In this document: one piece after another, positions 9,344 through 17,612 of the stretch | Layout: each line of letters opens with the position of its first letter | How positions within the stretch are numbered: the stretch's first letter is position 1 | Origin: JBDSKH01 sp035556655 | GTDB lineage: Bacteria > Actinomycetota > Actinomycetes > Actinomycetales > Microbacteriaceae | Assembly (NCBI GenBank): GCA_035556655.1 | Contig: DATMFW010000058.1 | Coordinates: forward strand, 15,294-79,293 | Direction: 5' to 3' | DNA length: 64,000 nucleotides | The notes under the pieces: generated by a model | The model's database searches: none | What the model saw: only the letters and a program-made list of their open reading frames with translations | Told to the model about the DNA's origin: nothing | Made by a program: the position numbers and the translations under genes

Positions 9344-9727
9344 TCAGCGGTGCTCTCCCGCCTCCAGGTCGGCGACGACCCCCTCGACGACGCTGCGCGG
9401 CGAGGCGACCCAGACGGTGAGCGTCTCGATCGGGAAGTAGTACTCGAGGTACACGCCCTTGGGCATGTAGATGAACTCGCCGGCCTCGGCGACGGCGGTG
9501 TGGCCGTTGCCGGTGATCTCGGCGCGTCCCTCGACGATGTAGAGGGTCTCCTCGTTGGGGCAGTCCCAGGCGAAGCGGTGGCCGGCCTCGGATCGTACGA
9601 ACCCGGCGGCCATGCTCTCCAGCGGGTAGCCGCCCTCGGCGGTGACCGCCGGCGACAGCTGGGAGCCCTCCGAGTAGTCGAACCAGCGCTGGTCGGCTCG
9701 GCTGGATGCGAGTGGTCGGTCTGACAT
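9344..9727 (-). CDS. Cupin-domain protein
   Basis: A 127-residue single-domain cupin. The conserved beta-barrel pattern is visible: the first motif region around WDCPNEETLYIVEGRAEITG and the second around AGEFIYMPKGVYLEY. Metal-binding His residues of the classical cupin are mostly absent (Cys, Asn and Glu occupy the equivalent stretch), so it may be a small-molecule binder rather than an oxygenase. It resembles EutQ-like cupins of amine metabolism, which I regard as a weak similarity. It lies between the aldehyde dehydrogenase and binding-protein genes of the amine cluster. Confidence 0.8.
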   Translation of the reverse strand: MSDRPLASSRADQRWFDYSEGSQLSPAVTAEGGYPLESMAAGFVRSEAGHRFAWDCPNEETLYIVEGRAEITGNGHTAVAEAGEFIYMPKGVYLEYYFPIETLTVWVASPRSVVEGVVADLEAGEHR

Positions 9728-9747
9728 GCGTGTGTGCTCCTCGTGGT

Positions 9748-11136
9748 TCAACTGATCTGGGTCCACACGGTCTTGACCCGTGTGTACGTGTCGACGGCCG
9801 CCCAGCCGCCCTCGCTGCCGTACCCGGAGCGACGGACGCCGCCGAACGGCACCTGGTCGTCGACGAGGGCGTAGTTGTTCACCCACGCCATCCCGACGTC
9901 GAGCTTCGAGGCGACCCGGTGGCCACGGCCGATGTCCCGCGTCCACACCCCGGCGGCGAGGCCGAAGCTGGTGTCGTGGGCGAGCCGGATGGCGTCCTCC
10001 TCTGTCGAGAACGGCACGGTCGCGATGACGGGGCCGAAGACCTCCTCCTGCCAGATCTCCATGTCGGTCGAGACACCCGAGAACACCGTCGGAGTCACCC
10101 AGTACCCCTGCGAGTTCTGGGTCTCGGCGGCCATCGGCGCCTGGGCGTACCGCGTGGCGCCGGCGCGCTCGGCGTCCTCGACCATCTGCAGGGTCTTCTG
10201 CTGCTGCCCGCGGGTGATCTGCGGACCGATGCGCCGCCCGTCCTTCTCGGGGTCGCCGACGAGCAACGACTCGGTGAAGGCCTTGAGGCGCTCCAGCAGT
10301 TGATCGTGCACCCCCTCCTGGACGAGCAGCCGGCTGCCGGCGATGCAGGCTTGACCGACCTCGTAGTACGCACCCATGGCGATCGGCTCGACGGCCGCGT
10401 CGAGGTCGGCGTCGTCGAACACGATCTGCGGCGACTTTCCACCGAGTTCCAGGGCGACCGGCGTGAGGGTGTCCGCGGCGGTGCGTGCCACGGCGCGGCC
10501 GCCGGCATCGCTGCCGGTGAAGATGACGAAGTCGGTCTGGGGATGCTTCACCAGCGCCTCGCCCACGTCGCGCCCGCCGTTGAGCACCTGCACGACCCCC
10601 TCGGGCAGCCCGGCCTCGAGCATGATCTCGAGCAGCAGCAGGGACGACAGCGGGGTCTCTTCGGCGGGCTTCAGCACGCAGCTGTTGCCGAACGCGATGG
10701 CCGGCGCGATCTTGCGCGCGGCGAAGAAGATCGGGGCGTTCCACGGCACGATCGCCGCGACGACTCCGTGCGGCTCGCGACTGGTGTAGGTGAGCAGCGA
10801 CGGACCGAGCGGGATGTTCTGGCCGTAGACCTTGTCGGCGAAGCCGCCGAAGAAGCGGAAGGATTTCACGACGAAGTCGAGCGTGCGGTCGGCCGCGGCG
10901 ACCGAGCGGCCGATGTTGGCGGCTTCGACCTCGGCCAGTTCCGGGCGGCGGCGGTCGATGGCGTCCGCGATGCGCAGCAGCACCAGCCCGCGCTCCTCGG
11001 GGGTGCGCTCGCCCCATCCGGCCTGCGCGTCTTTCGCTCGGCGGACGATCACGTCGACGCCGTCGACCGTGTCGCGCAGCACTTCGCGCAGCACCGACCC
11101 GTCGATCGGACGGTAGATCTTCGCGTAGTCGCTCAT
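9748..11136 (-). CDS. Aldehyde dehydrogenase (NAD(P)-dependent)
   Basis: This 462-residue cytosolic enzyme should oxidise the aldehyde made by the neighbouring amine oxidases to an acid. Family hallmarks are present: VPWNAPIFF and LKPAEETPLS for cofactor binding, FTGSDAGGRAV, the general-base Glu in LELGGKSPQIV, and the catalytic Cys264 in GQACIAGSR; the C-terminal PFGGVRRSGYGSEGG is typical of betaine/aminobutyraldehyde-type dehydrogenases. It is the first gene of the minus-strand amine operon and is divergent from the second FAD oxidase across 185 bp. The natural aldehyde is probably an aminoaldehyde, by context. Confidence 0.93.
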   Translation of the reverse strand: MSDYAKIYRPIDGSVLREVLRDTVDGVDVIVRRAKDAQAGWGERTPEERGLVLLRIADAIDRRRPELAEVEAANIGRSVAAADRTLDFVVKSFRFFGGFADKVYGQNIPLGPSLLTYTSREPHGVVAAIVPWNAPIFFAARKIAPAIAFGNSCVLKPAEETPLSSLLLLEIMLEAGLPEGVVQVLNGGRDVGEALVKHPQTDFVIFTGSDAGGRAVARTAADTLTPVALELGGKSPQIVFDDADLDAAVEPIAMGAYYEVGQACIAGSRLLVQEGVHDQLLERLKAFTESLLVGDPEKDGRRIGPQITRGQQQKTLQMVEDAERAGATRYAQAPMAAETQNSQGYWVTPTVFSGVSTDMEIWQEEVFGPVIATVPFSTEEDAIRLAHDTSFGLAAGVWTRDIGRGHRVASKLDVGMAWVNNYALVDDQVPFGGVRRSGYGSEGGWAAVDTYTRVKTVWTQIS

Positions 11137-11321
11137 GTCACGTTCCCTGGAGTTCGGCGGTGATGGCCCCGGACGTTTTCAAAGTAGGTCGTGATCCTCC
11201 GACCGGTAATGGGCATCGAACCAACGTCACCCGGACTTCTCAGTTCGGGTGCACAACGGCTTCCGTCCGGCGCACGTTCATGCTGAGTACGGCGCTTGAA
11301 CTCACAACCGGAAGGACGCCC
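11137..11321. promoter_or_regulatory. Divergent promoter region of the amine cluster, with inverted repeat
   Basis: This non-coding stretch separates the aldehyde dehydrogenase (minus) and FAD oxidase (plus) starts and must hold both promoters. At 11228-11251 there is an inverted repeat with 9-bp arms and one mismatch (CACCCGGAC, 6-nt loop, GTTCGGGTG), a candidate operator for the PucR regulator encoded nearby. The plus-strand gene has a GGAAGG ribosome site nine bases before its ATG. Confidence 0.5.
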
Positions 11322-12692
11322 ATGATCAACGGCAAGGTCTCGCATTGGTGGGAGCAGGCGGGCACACCGCCTCAGCGAGACGGATTGCCGGGGGACGTCG
11401 AGGCCGACGTCGCCATCGTCGGAGCCGGCTACACCGGCCTGTGGACGGCGTACTCCCTCGCGCGGCTCCAGCCGGATCTGCGGATCGTCGTCGTCGAGGA
11501 GCGCCACGCCGGCTTCGGTGCCTCAGGGCGAAACGGCGGCTGGATGTCGAGCTCCATCACCGGAGGCCGCTCGCAGTACATCCGCTCGCACGGACGCGAC
11601 ACGGTGGAGCGCTTCCAGGCGCTGATGAACGGCGCCATCGACGAGATCATCGAGGTGACGAAGCGCGAGCGCATCGACGCCGACATCGTCAAGAGCGGCG
11701 CGCTCCGCGTGGCGCGCTCCCCCGCGCAGCTCGGCCGGATGCGGGCGTCGGCCCGCGAGGCGGCCACCTGGAAGAGCACCGATCTGGAGATCCTCGACGG
11801 GCCCGCCGTGCGCGAGCGCATCGACATCCCGGATGCCGTCGGCGGAACCTGGAGCCCGCACTTCGCGCGCGTCAGCCCGGTCAAGCTCGCCCTCGGCCTC
11901 GCCACGGCGTGCGAGCGCGCGGGGGTGACGATCTACGAGGGCACCCGCGTCACCGCGATCGAGCCGGGCCGTCTGCGCACGGCGCACGGCACCGTATCGG
12001 CGGAGTTCGTGGTCCGCGCCACCGAGGGCTTCACCGCGCGCATGCCCCGCCTGCACCGGCGCTGGCTGCCGATGAACTCCTCGATGATCGTCACCGAACC
12101 GCTGTCACCGGCGACCTGGGAAAGCATCGGATGGCAGCAGCGCGAGCTGCTCGGCGACTTCGCTCACGTCTACTTCTACGCCCAGCGCACCGCCGACGAC
12201 CGCATCGCGATCGGGGGACGCGGCGTGCCCTACCGGTACGGCTCACGCGTCGACAGCGACGGCACCACCCAGGCCGCCACGGCGGCCACGCTTCGGCGGA
12301 TGCTGCATCGCCTGCTTCCGGCGGCCGGCGATGCCGAGATCGCCCACCTCTGGTCGGGGGTGCTCGGAGTCCCTCGCGACTGGGCCGCGTCGGTCGGACT
12401 CGACCGGCGGACCGGGATGGCGTGGGCCGGCGGGTACGTCGGCACCGGTGTCACGGCGGCCAACCTCGCCGGCCGTACGCTGGCTGACCTGATCCTCGAC
12501 CGCGACTCCGAACTGGTCACGATGCCCTGGGTGGGGCACCTGGCGCGCAACTGGGAGCCGGAGCCGCTGCGCTGGTTCGCCACCACCGCCCTGTACGCGG
12601 CGTACGGGATCGCGGACCGGACGGAATCCAGCGGACGTGCCACGACGTCCCCCATCGCCCGGATCGCGGATGTGGTGACGGGCCGACACTAG
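11322..12692 (+). CDS. FAD-dependent oxidoreductase, DadA/PuuB type
   Basis: This 456-residue flavoprotein of the D-amino-acid-oxidase-like (DAO) superfamily has the dinucleotide motif VGAGYTGL at residues 33-40, the acidic VVVEE strand end, and the GFGASGRNGG motif characteristic of gamma-glutamylputrescine oxidase-type members. Near the C-terminus TGMAWAGGYVGTGVTAANLAGR is the usual FAD contact. It probably oxidises an amine or N-substituted amine. The start used has a GGAAGG ribosome site; a longer open frame to 11160 runs through the promoter region. Its TAG stop interlocks with the TAG stop of the convergent pucR gene in the palindrome CTAG. Confidence 0.88.
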   Translation: MINGKVSHWWEQAGTPPQRDGLPGDVEADVAIVGAGYTGLWTAYSLARLQPDLRIVVVEERHAGFGASGRNGGWMSSSITGGRSQYIRSHGRDTVERFQALMNGAIDEIIEVTKRERIDADIVKSGALRVARSPAQLGRMRASAREAATWKSTDLEILDGPAVRERIDIPDAVGGTWSPHFARVSPVKLALGLATACERAGVTIYEGTRVTAIEPGRLRTAHGTVSAEFVVRATEGFTARMPRLHRRWLPMNSSMIVTEPLSPATWESIGWQQRELLGDFAHVYFYAQRTADDRIAIGGRGVPYRYGSRVDSDGTTQAATAATLRRMLHRLLPAAGDAEIAHLWSGVLGVPRDWAASVGLDRRTGMAWAGGYVGTGVTAANLAGRTLADLILDRDSELVTMPWVGHLARNWEPEPLRWFATTALYAAYGIADRTESSGRATTSPIARIADVVTGRH

Positions 12693-14266
12693 GAGGGCCG
12701 CATCCGCCCCGTCCGCTCGGGGGCCGCACCGTGCTCCACCGCCCGGAGCGACAGATGCAGGTCGACGAGGTCCTGGAACGAGGCGAAGTCTCGACTGGTC
12801 AGGCGTTCGATGAGCTGCAGGCGGTAGCGCAGCGTGTTGCGGTGCACCTTCAGCTCGCGTGCCGTCGCGTTCATCTGCCGGTCGTTGGACAGGAACGCCG
12901 CCAGCGTGTCGACCAGTTGAGCGTCGTTCTCGCGGTCGTGATCGATGAGGGGCCGCAGCGCCTCCTCGCCGATGTGGCGCAGCGGCACCTTCATGTTCGC
13001 CAGCACGATCCGTGACATGTTCATCGATCGGCTGGAGTCGGGCTCACCGCCGTGTCGGAGAGCGTCCTGCGCCTCCAGCCAGGAGTGCCGCAGGCCGGTG
13101 ATGCCCCGGTGGGCACCGCCGTAGCCGATCGTCGCGGTGCCGAGCTGCTGCAGGTACGCGGCGGTGGAGCGCGCGAGCTCGTCGACCGGGATCGAGTCGG
13201 GGCACACCACGGCGATGAGGTCGTCGACCTGTGCAACGAGGTAGGTCCCCGCGCGTTCGCGCAGGAACATGTCGCCGTCCCAGGGCAGGTCGGTGTGGCC
13301 GCCGTTCCACTCGACGCGGGCGAGCATCACCCGGTTCGCGCCGTCGAATCCCAGACCCGCGCGGCGGAGCCGGCGCTCGGCCTCGTGGTCGAGCAGCTCA
13401 CCCTGCACGTAATCCCTGAGGACCTGGCCGAGGAGTTCGCGGCGCCCGCGCACCTCGGCCTGTCGGCGGGAGAGCTCGACGGCGATGAGCCCGATGGCGA
13501 ACTTGATCGTCGTCTCGGCATTCGGGGCGGGCCGGCCCTTGGTGCACAGGAATGCGATGACGTGGTCGTTGAACGTGATGGGGAACACCTCGAGCCCGTC
13601 CACCACGGTGCCGTGCACGAGGTCCGGCCGCGCCGCGACGATCCCGGCGACCGCCCACGGCTCGCGCTCGGGCCGGGAGGCGATGACGTTGCCGTGGTAG
13701 TCCAGCACCACGATCGGGGTGCCGATCTTGCGCGCGAGCGTGTCGAGCAGACCCTCGAACCCGAGGCGGGTGAGCAGAGCCCCGGTCAGTTCCTCGTACG
13801 AGTCGACGTTCTGCTGGACGGCCATGTACCGGCCCCGCGCGATCTGCGACACGACGTGCTCGCCGATCTTGCGGAAGCTCGTGCCGCGCAGTACCTCGAT
13901 GAGGGGCAGCCCGAGTTCGCGCGCGGCGGCCATCATCCGCGGAGGGATCTCGTCGTGCTCGAATCCGAGGGCGATCCCGACGGCGGCGACGCCGGCACGA
14001 GAGAGACGCCCGATGAAGCGGTCGATGTCGGGCGAGTCCGGGTCCGGCCAGGCGCTGCCCAGGGTGAGGATCAGCTCGTCGCCGATCAGGGACGACGGAT
14101 CGACGAGCTCGGTGACCGTGACCCACCGGACCTCGCGATCGAGGTGGGTGTCGGGGACATGGATCGCGCGCAGCCGCAGGGTGGGCTCGCCCAGCAGCGA
14201 GCGCAGCGTGACGGCGGGCAGGGGCGCCTCGGAACCCGGCACGAGGTCGGTTCGGAGGATGGTCAT
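12689..14266 (-). CDS. PucR-family transcriptional regulator
   Basis: A 525-residue regulator with the PucR N-terminal ligand domain (about residues 10-130), a central GGDEF-like/CdaR region and a C-terminal helix-turn-helix of the PucR type (DRQMNATARELKVHRNTLRYRL). PucR proteins regulate purine, allantoin and amine catabolism, and this one is placed convergent to the FAD oxidase of the amine cluster. Start choice: a TACGGT box lies exactly six bases before the ATG at 14266, fitting a leaderless message; a further in-frame start at 14290 would lie upstream of that box. The gene is probably the local activator of amine catabolism, which is inferred from position. Confidence 0.9.
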   Translation of the reverse strand: MTILRTDLVPGSEAPLPAVTLRSLLGEPTLRLRAIHVPDTHLDREVRWVTVTELVDPSSLIGDELILTLGSAWPDPDSPDIDRFIGRLSRAGVAAVGIALGFEHDEIPPRMMAAARELGLPLIEVLRGTSFRKIGEHVVSQIARGRYMAVQQNVDSYEELTGALLTRLGFEGLLDTLARKIGTPIVVLDYHGNVIASRPEREPWAVAGIVAARPDLVHGTVVDGLEVFPITFNDHVIAFLCTKGRPAPNAETTIKFAIGLIAVELSRRQAEVRGRRELLGQVLRDYVQGELLDHEAERRLRRAGLGFDGANRVMLARVEWNGGHTDLPWDGDMFLRERAGTYLVAQVDDLIAVVCPDSIPVDELARSTAAYLQQLGTATIGYGGAHRGITGLRHSWLEAQDALRHGGEPDSSRSMNMSRIVLANMKVPLRHIGEEALRPLIDHDRENDAQLVDTLAAFLSNDRQMNATARELKVHRNTLRYRLQLIERLTSRDFASFQDLVDLHLSLRAVEHGAAPERTGRMRPS

Positions 14267-14272
14267 GGCCAC

Positions 14273-14278
14273 ACCGTA
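14273..14278 (-). promoter_or_regulatory. -10 box of the pucR-type gene (leaderless)
   Basis: TACGGT on the minus strand, followed by six bases (GTGGCC) and the ATG at 14266, so transcription would begin at or next to the start codon. Confidence 0.5.
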
Positions 14279-14304
14279 CCCGACCGCCACGATCCCGCCG
14301 GTGG

Positions 14305-14475
14305 CTAGATCTTCACCAGCCGGTACCCCGCGTCATGCAGCGCCCGCACCATGAAGTCGGCGTACCACTCCGGCCATCGCTCGTCGTACTCGCCGCCGAG
14401 CTCGGTCTTCTCGTGCTCGCCGTGGGCCGCCGCGGTTTCCCGCAGCAGGCCCAGCAGCACCTCGCGCTCGGTCAT
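14305..14475 (-). CDS. Small hypothetical protein (56 aa)
   Basis: A 56-residue ORF beginning MTEREVLLGLL and ending GYRLVKI. It is charged, has no signal or membrane segment, and looks like a helical, WP-EWY-containing small protein. Support for it being real: its ATG overlaps the TGA of the upstream VOC gene by four bases, the same coupling used throughout the window, and its codon usage is like that of its neighbours (G/C in the third position). I do not recognise the family. Confidence 0.65.
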   Translation of the reverse strand: MTEREVLLGLLRETAAAHGEHEKTELGGEYDERWPEWYADFMVRALHDAGYRLVKI

Positions 14476-14915
14476 CGTCCGGGCGCCTTCGTGGTGACCT
14501 CCTGCACGATGAACCGGTTGCCGTCGGGGTCCTCGAAGGACACGAACGATCCGTAGGGGCCGCGTTCGGGATCGGGTCCGTCGACGCGTCCGAGTGTTCC
14601 GGCGTGGTGGAAGATTCCGGTCTCGTCGTGGAACACCTCGCTCACCGCGATGCCCTTCGCCACCAACTCGGCGCGTGCTGCCACGATGTCGGTGACGACC
14701 AGCTGCAGGCTGTCCAGCGACCCGGGAGCGGCGGCGGTGACGCCGGTACCGATGATGATCGAGGCCGCGGAACCGGGAGGGGTGAACTGCACGACCCGGT
14801 AGTCGGGTCCGTGTACGAAGTCGATGTCCTCGCGGAACCCGAGCCGGGTGTAGAACTCCTTGGCGCGGTCGACATCCGAGACGGGGACGACCACGACTTC
14901 GAGCTTCATGTCCAT
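14472..14915 (-). CDS. VOC (glyoxalase/bleomycin resistance) family protein
   Basis: A 147-residue protein with the vicinal-oxygen-chelate fold pattern: VVVVPVSDVDRAKEFYTRLG at the start and SFVSFEDPDGNRFIVQE at the end. Metal-ligand candidates include His and Glu residues in these strands, but the enzymatic activity (lyase, dioxygenase or binding only) cannot be predicted. Two nearby ATG codons are possible (14915 or 14909); the first is annotated, with a GGAAAG ribosome site about a dozen bases upstream. It is coupled to the following 56-aa ORF. Confidence 0.85.
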   Translation of the reverse strand: MDMKLEVVVVPVSDVDRAKEFYTRLGFREDIDFVHGPDYRVVQFTPPGSAASIIIGTGVTAAAPGSLDSLQLVVTDIVAARAELVAKGIAVSEVFHDETGIFHHAGTLGRVDGPDPERGPYGSFVSFEDPDGNRFIVQEVTTKAPGR

Positions 14916-14965
14916 GTTCAGTTGCTTCTTTCCAGCTGGGTGAGCCGGATGGCGACGCCGGGATT

Positions 14966-14980
14966 CCGGTGGGTCACCGG
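14966..14980. promoter_or_regulatory. Short perfect inverted repeat upstream of the VOC gene
   Basis: CCGGTG, 3 nt, CACCGG, lying 51-65 bp upstream of the VOC start and about 45 bp after the end of the Lrp-type regulator gene. No T-run follows on the minus strand, so an operator is as likely as a terminator. Confidence 0.3.
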
Positions 14981-15024
14981 TTCTGTTGCGGCATTCAACC
15001 CCGATCGGTGGTTGTGCATTCCCG

Positions 15025-15921
15025 TCAGCCGCGCCCCGGCACCTGGACGCGGGCATAGGACTCCTTGGCGATGTCGAGGTGCAGCCACGACTCGACGTCG
15101 CCGACGCCCGGGATCGTACGTATCCGGTCGAGGCCGGCCGCCAGGTCCACGACCGCGGAGGCGCGCATCGTGAGCAGCAGGTCGAACGCCCCCGATACCT
15201 CGCCGTAGAAGATGATCGCCGGATCGCGCATGATCGCCTGCTCGACCTCGCCCCGCGGCCGGGTGAGGCGGACCCCGACCTCCAGGAGGGCGCGGGCGCC
15301 GGCATCGGCGCGGCTGCGCACCGATCCGAAGCGCACGGCCCGGCGGTCCACGAGCGACATGACACGACGACGAGCCGCAGCCGCCGAGATCGCGGTGCGC
15401 TGGGCGAGTTCGACGAACGGCATCCTGCCGTCCTCCTGCAGTTCTCTCAGCAGCTCGAGGTCCTTGCGGTCGACGGTTCCGGCTATCGGCCCGACCGGCG
15501 CGATGGCATCCCGCAGGATGCGCGAGTACATGAGCGTCTCGATGGATTGCACGCCCTGGACGAGACGCACCCGGTCGACCGTGTCGGCGAAGGCCTCGGC
15601 GGAGACGCTGCGGAGTTCCGCGATGACGCCGGCCGGCCCTGTCACGGTGGAGACGAACGCGGCATCCGGCAGGCTCGCGACGGAATCGGCGACAGCCGAG
15701 GGGGCGACGCCGACGCGCAGGATCAGGTAACCGAGACAGGTGAGCCCCATGACCTCGGGATTCACGACGGCCCGCACATCCACGGCGCCGGAGCGGATCA
15801 GCCGCTCGGTGTGCATCGCCGCGGCCGCCCGCGACACGTGCAGCCGCCGAGCGATGTCGGAGTAGCTCATCCGGCCGTCGGCCTCGAGCAGCTCCACGAT
15901 GGCGGAATCGACCTGGTCCAT
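15025..15921 (-). CDS. Two-domain Lrp/AsnC-family transcriptional regulator
   Basis: This 298-residue protein is twice the usual Lrp length and contains two tandem AsnC-type units. Each has a winged helix-turn-helix (residues about 1-55 with MSYSDIARRLHVSRAAA, and about 150-200 with MPFVELAQRTAISAAAA) followed by a ligand-binding RAM-like domain. Double-unit members are known in actinobacteria. It is divergent from the NCS1-permease operon across 212 bp, so it is the likely ligand-responsive regulator of that operon. The ATG is preceded by a GGGAGG ribosome site. Confidence 0.88.
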   Translation of the reverse strand: MDQVDSAIVELLEADGRMSYSDIARRLHVSRAAAAMHTERLIRSGAVDVRAVVNPEVMGLTCLGYLILRVGVAPSAVADSVASLPDAAFVSTVTGPAGVIAELRSVSAEAFADTVDRVRLVQGVQSIETLMYSRILRDAIAPVGPIAGTVDRKDLELLRELQEDGRMPFVELAQRTAISAAAARRRVMSLVDRRAVRFGSVRSRADAGARALLEVGVRLTRPRGEVEQAIMRDPAIIFYGEVSGAFDLLLTMRASAVVDLAAGLDRIRTIPGVGDVESWLHLDIAKESYARVQVPGRG

Positions 15922-16022
15922 CGGCCTCCCGTCAGCGAATCCGTATGACGATCATTCGAAACAGATCAGTCATGGACTGCCAGCTATTTCTGTGACTCTG
16001 CTATCGATTCAGCCGTGAATGT

Positions 16023-16072
16023 ATCAGATCGCTCGCTGAGAAAGCCCGCGCGGTACTGATCTGATTGCTCGC
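16023..16072. promoter_or_regulatory. Direct repeats, candidate Lrp-type operator
   Basis: Two copies of ATCWGATYGCTCGC begin at 16023 and 16059, 36 bp apart, in the divergent gap between the regulator and the permease operon. The downstream copy overlaps the -35 element of the permease promoter. A related ATCAG motif occurs at about 15963. Regularly spaced repeats are what wrapping Lrp-type regulators use; the assignment is inferred. Confidence 0.45.
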
Positions 16073-16093
16073 ATCTCGACCGCTCCCTATGCT
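16065..16093 (+). promoter_or_regulatory. Promoter of the NCS1-permease operon
   Basis: TTGCTC (16065-16070), a 17-bp spacer and TATGCT (16088-16093), giving a leader of about 35 nt that contains the CGAAGGAG ribosome site of the permease gene. Confidence 0.55.
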
Positions 16094-16133
16094 GACGACA
16101 CCCCTCACGGTGCACGCGTACGAAGGAGTACCC

Positions 16134-17612
16134 ATGAGCGCACAACCTGGCATCAAGGTCGAGTCCCGCACGATCGACTACGTCCCCGAGAGCGAACGGA
16201 CGAGCAAGCTGTGGCATCAGCCTCCGTTCTGGTTCCTCGGAAACCTCAATCCCCTCACCCTCACCACCGGCTTCATCGGCCCCTTCCTCGGCCTGTCACT
16301 GGAGTGGACGCTCGTCGCCCTCACGATCGGGTTCCTGCTCGGCACGGCGGCGATGGCGCTGCACGGCAGCCAGGGGCCGATTCTCGGACTTCCCCAGATG
16401 ATCCAGACGCGCGCGCAGCTCGGATACACCGGCGTCTCGCTGGCGATCCTCGGCGTGGTGTTCGCGTTCTTCAGCTCGGCGGTCGTGATGTCGATCATCC
16501 TCGGCAGCGGGGTCAACTCGGTGATCGGGGCCGACGCGAAGCTCATCGGCTTCATCGCGCTGCTGCTCGCCGTCAGCCTCGCCGCGATCGGACATCACGC
16601 GCTCCACCGCATGTTCCGGTGGACGCTGATCGTCAGTCTTCCGCTGTGGCTCATCGTGACCATCACCATCGTGGCGTTCGGCGACCAGGGCTACGCGGAC
16701 ATCACCCCGGCTCCGGCGGCGGGCTTCGCGCTCGCCCCGTTCCTGGTGCAGCTCGCGACGGCGACGGCGCTGAATGTGTCCTACGCTCCTGCCGTCTCCG
16801 ACTACTCCCGCTACCTCCCCCGTCGCACGCCGAGCGGCAAGGTGATCGCGTCGGTGTTCTTCGGCGGGATCAGCGCGCCCCTCTGGCTGACGTTCCTCGG
16901 TGCGTGGATCGCGTCCCGGCTCGGCGTCGACGACCCGATCGCCGCTCTCCAGATGGTCGGCGACCGCGCGGTGCCCGGGCTGGGAGCGGTGTTCGTCGTG
17001 GTGAGCGGCATGGCCCTCATCGCCTCCACCGGGCTGTGCCTGTACAGCGCCTCTCTCGGCGTGATCACGGCGGTGGATGCGATCCGTCCGACCCCGAGGA
17101 ACGCCCGGACCCGCCTCGTCACGCTCGCGATCCTGACGGCTCTCGCCATCGTCGTGGTGCTGATCTCGGACGACTCCGCCGTCGCGGCGGTGATCCTGTT
17201 CCTGCAGATCGCGGGCTACCTGCTGGTGCCGTGGTCGGCGATCAACCTCATCGACTTCTTCATCGTGCGGAAGGGCCACTACGCGGTGACCCACCTGTTC
17301 CGCCGGAACGGCGTCTACGGGGTCTGGAACCGTGCCGGAGTGCCGGCGTATCTCATCGGCCTGATCGTCCTTTTCCCGTTCATCAACGTGGGATTCTTCG
17401 TGGGACCGATCGCGCAACTGCTCGACGGCGTGGACATCGCCCTGTTCGTGGGGCTCGTAGCCTCCGGCGTCGCGTACCTGATCACGTCACGCCGCATCGA
17501 CCGCGAGGCCGAGAAGCGCGCCATCGCGGAGAGCGACGAGGAGCTGCGCGCGCTCGAGAGCGTGACCGCATCCGCCGCCGAGACCGAGCCGGCTCCGGGT
17601 GGCCTCGCGTGA
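16134..17612 (+). CDS. NCS1-family (purine/cytosine/ureide type) permease
   Basis: A 492-residue membrane transporter with about twelve helices. The N-terminal consensus of the NCS1 family is present: the soluble YVPESERTSKLWHQ segment, then FWFLGNLNPLTLTTGFIGP leading into helix 1, and QGPILGLPQMIQTRAQLGY, which matches the conserved G-P-QM-RxxFG region. NCS1 carriers import cytosine, purines, allantoin, hydantoins or thiamine by cation symport. It is the first gene of a five-gene operon with tight overlaps. The start has an AAGGAG ribosome site; a longer frame to 16065 runs through the promoter. Association with a ureohydrolase suggests a guanidino or ureido substrate, by inference. Confidence 0.9.
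   Translation: MSAQPGIKVESRTIDYVPESERTSKLWHQPPFWFLGNLNPLTLTTGFIGPFLGLSLEWTLVALTIGFLLGTAAMALHGSQGPILGLPQMIQTRAQLGYTGVSLAILGVVFAFFSSAVVMSIILGSGVNSVIGADAKLIGFIALLLAVSLAAIGHHALHRMFRWTLIVSLPLWLIVTITIVAFGDQGYADITPAPAAGFALAPFLVQLATATALNVSYAPAVSDYSRYLPRRTPSGKVIASVFFGGISAPLWLTFLGAWIASRLGVDDPIAALQMVGDRAVPGLGAVFVVVSGMALIASTGLCLYSASLGVITAVDAIRPTPRNARTRLVTLAILTALAIVVVLISDDSAVAAVILFLQIAGYLLVPWSAINLIDFFIVRKGHYAVTHLFRRNGVYGVWNRAGVPAYLIGLIVLFPFINVGFFVGPIAQLLDGVDIALFVGLVASGVAYLITSRRIDREAEKRAIAESDEELRALESVTASAAETEPAPGGLA

Noticed and set aside
15922..16133. A guanidine or purine riboswitch ahead of the NCS1 operon
   Set aside because: The promoter at 16065-16093 leaves only about 35 nt of leader, too short, and no conserved riboswitch core is visible.
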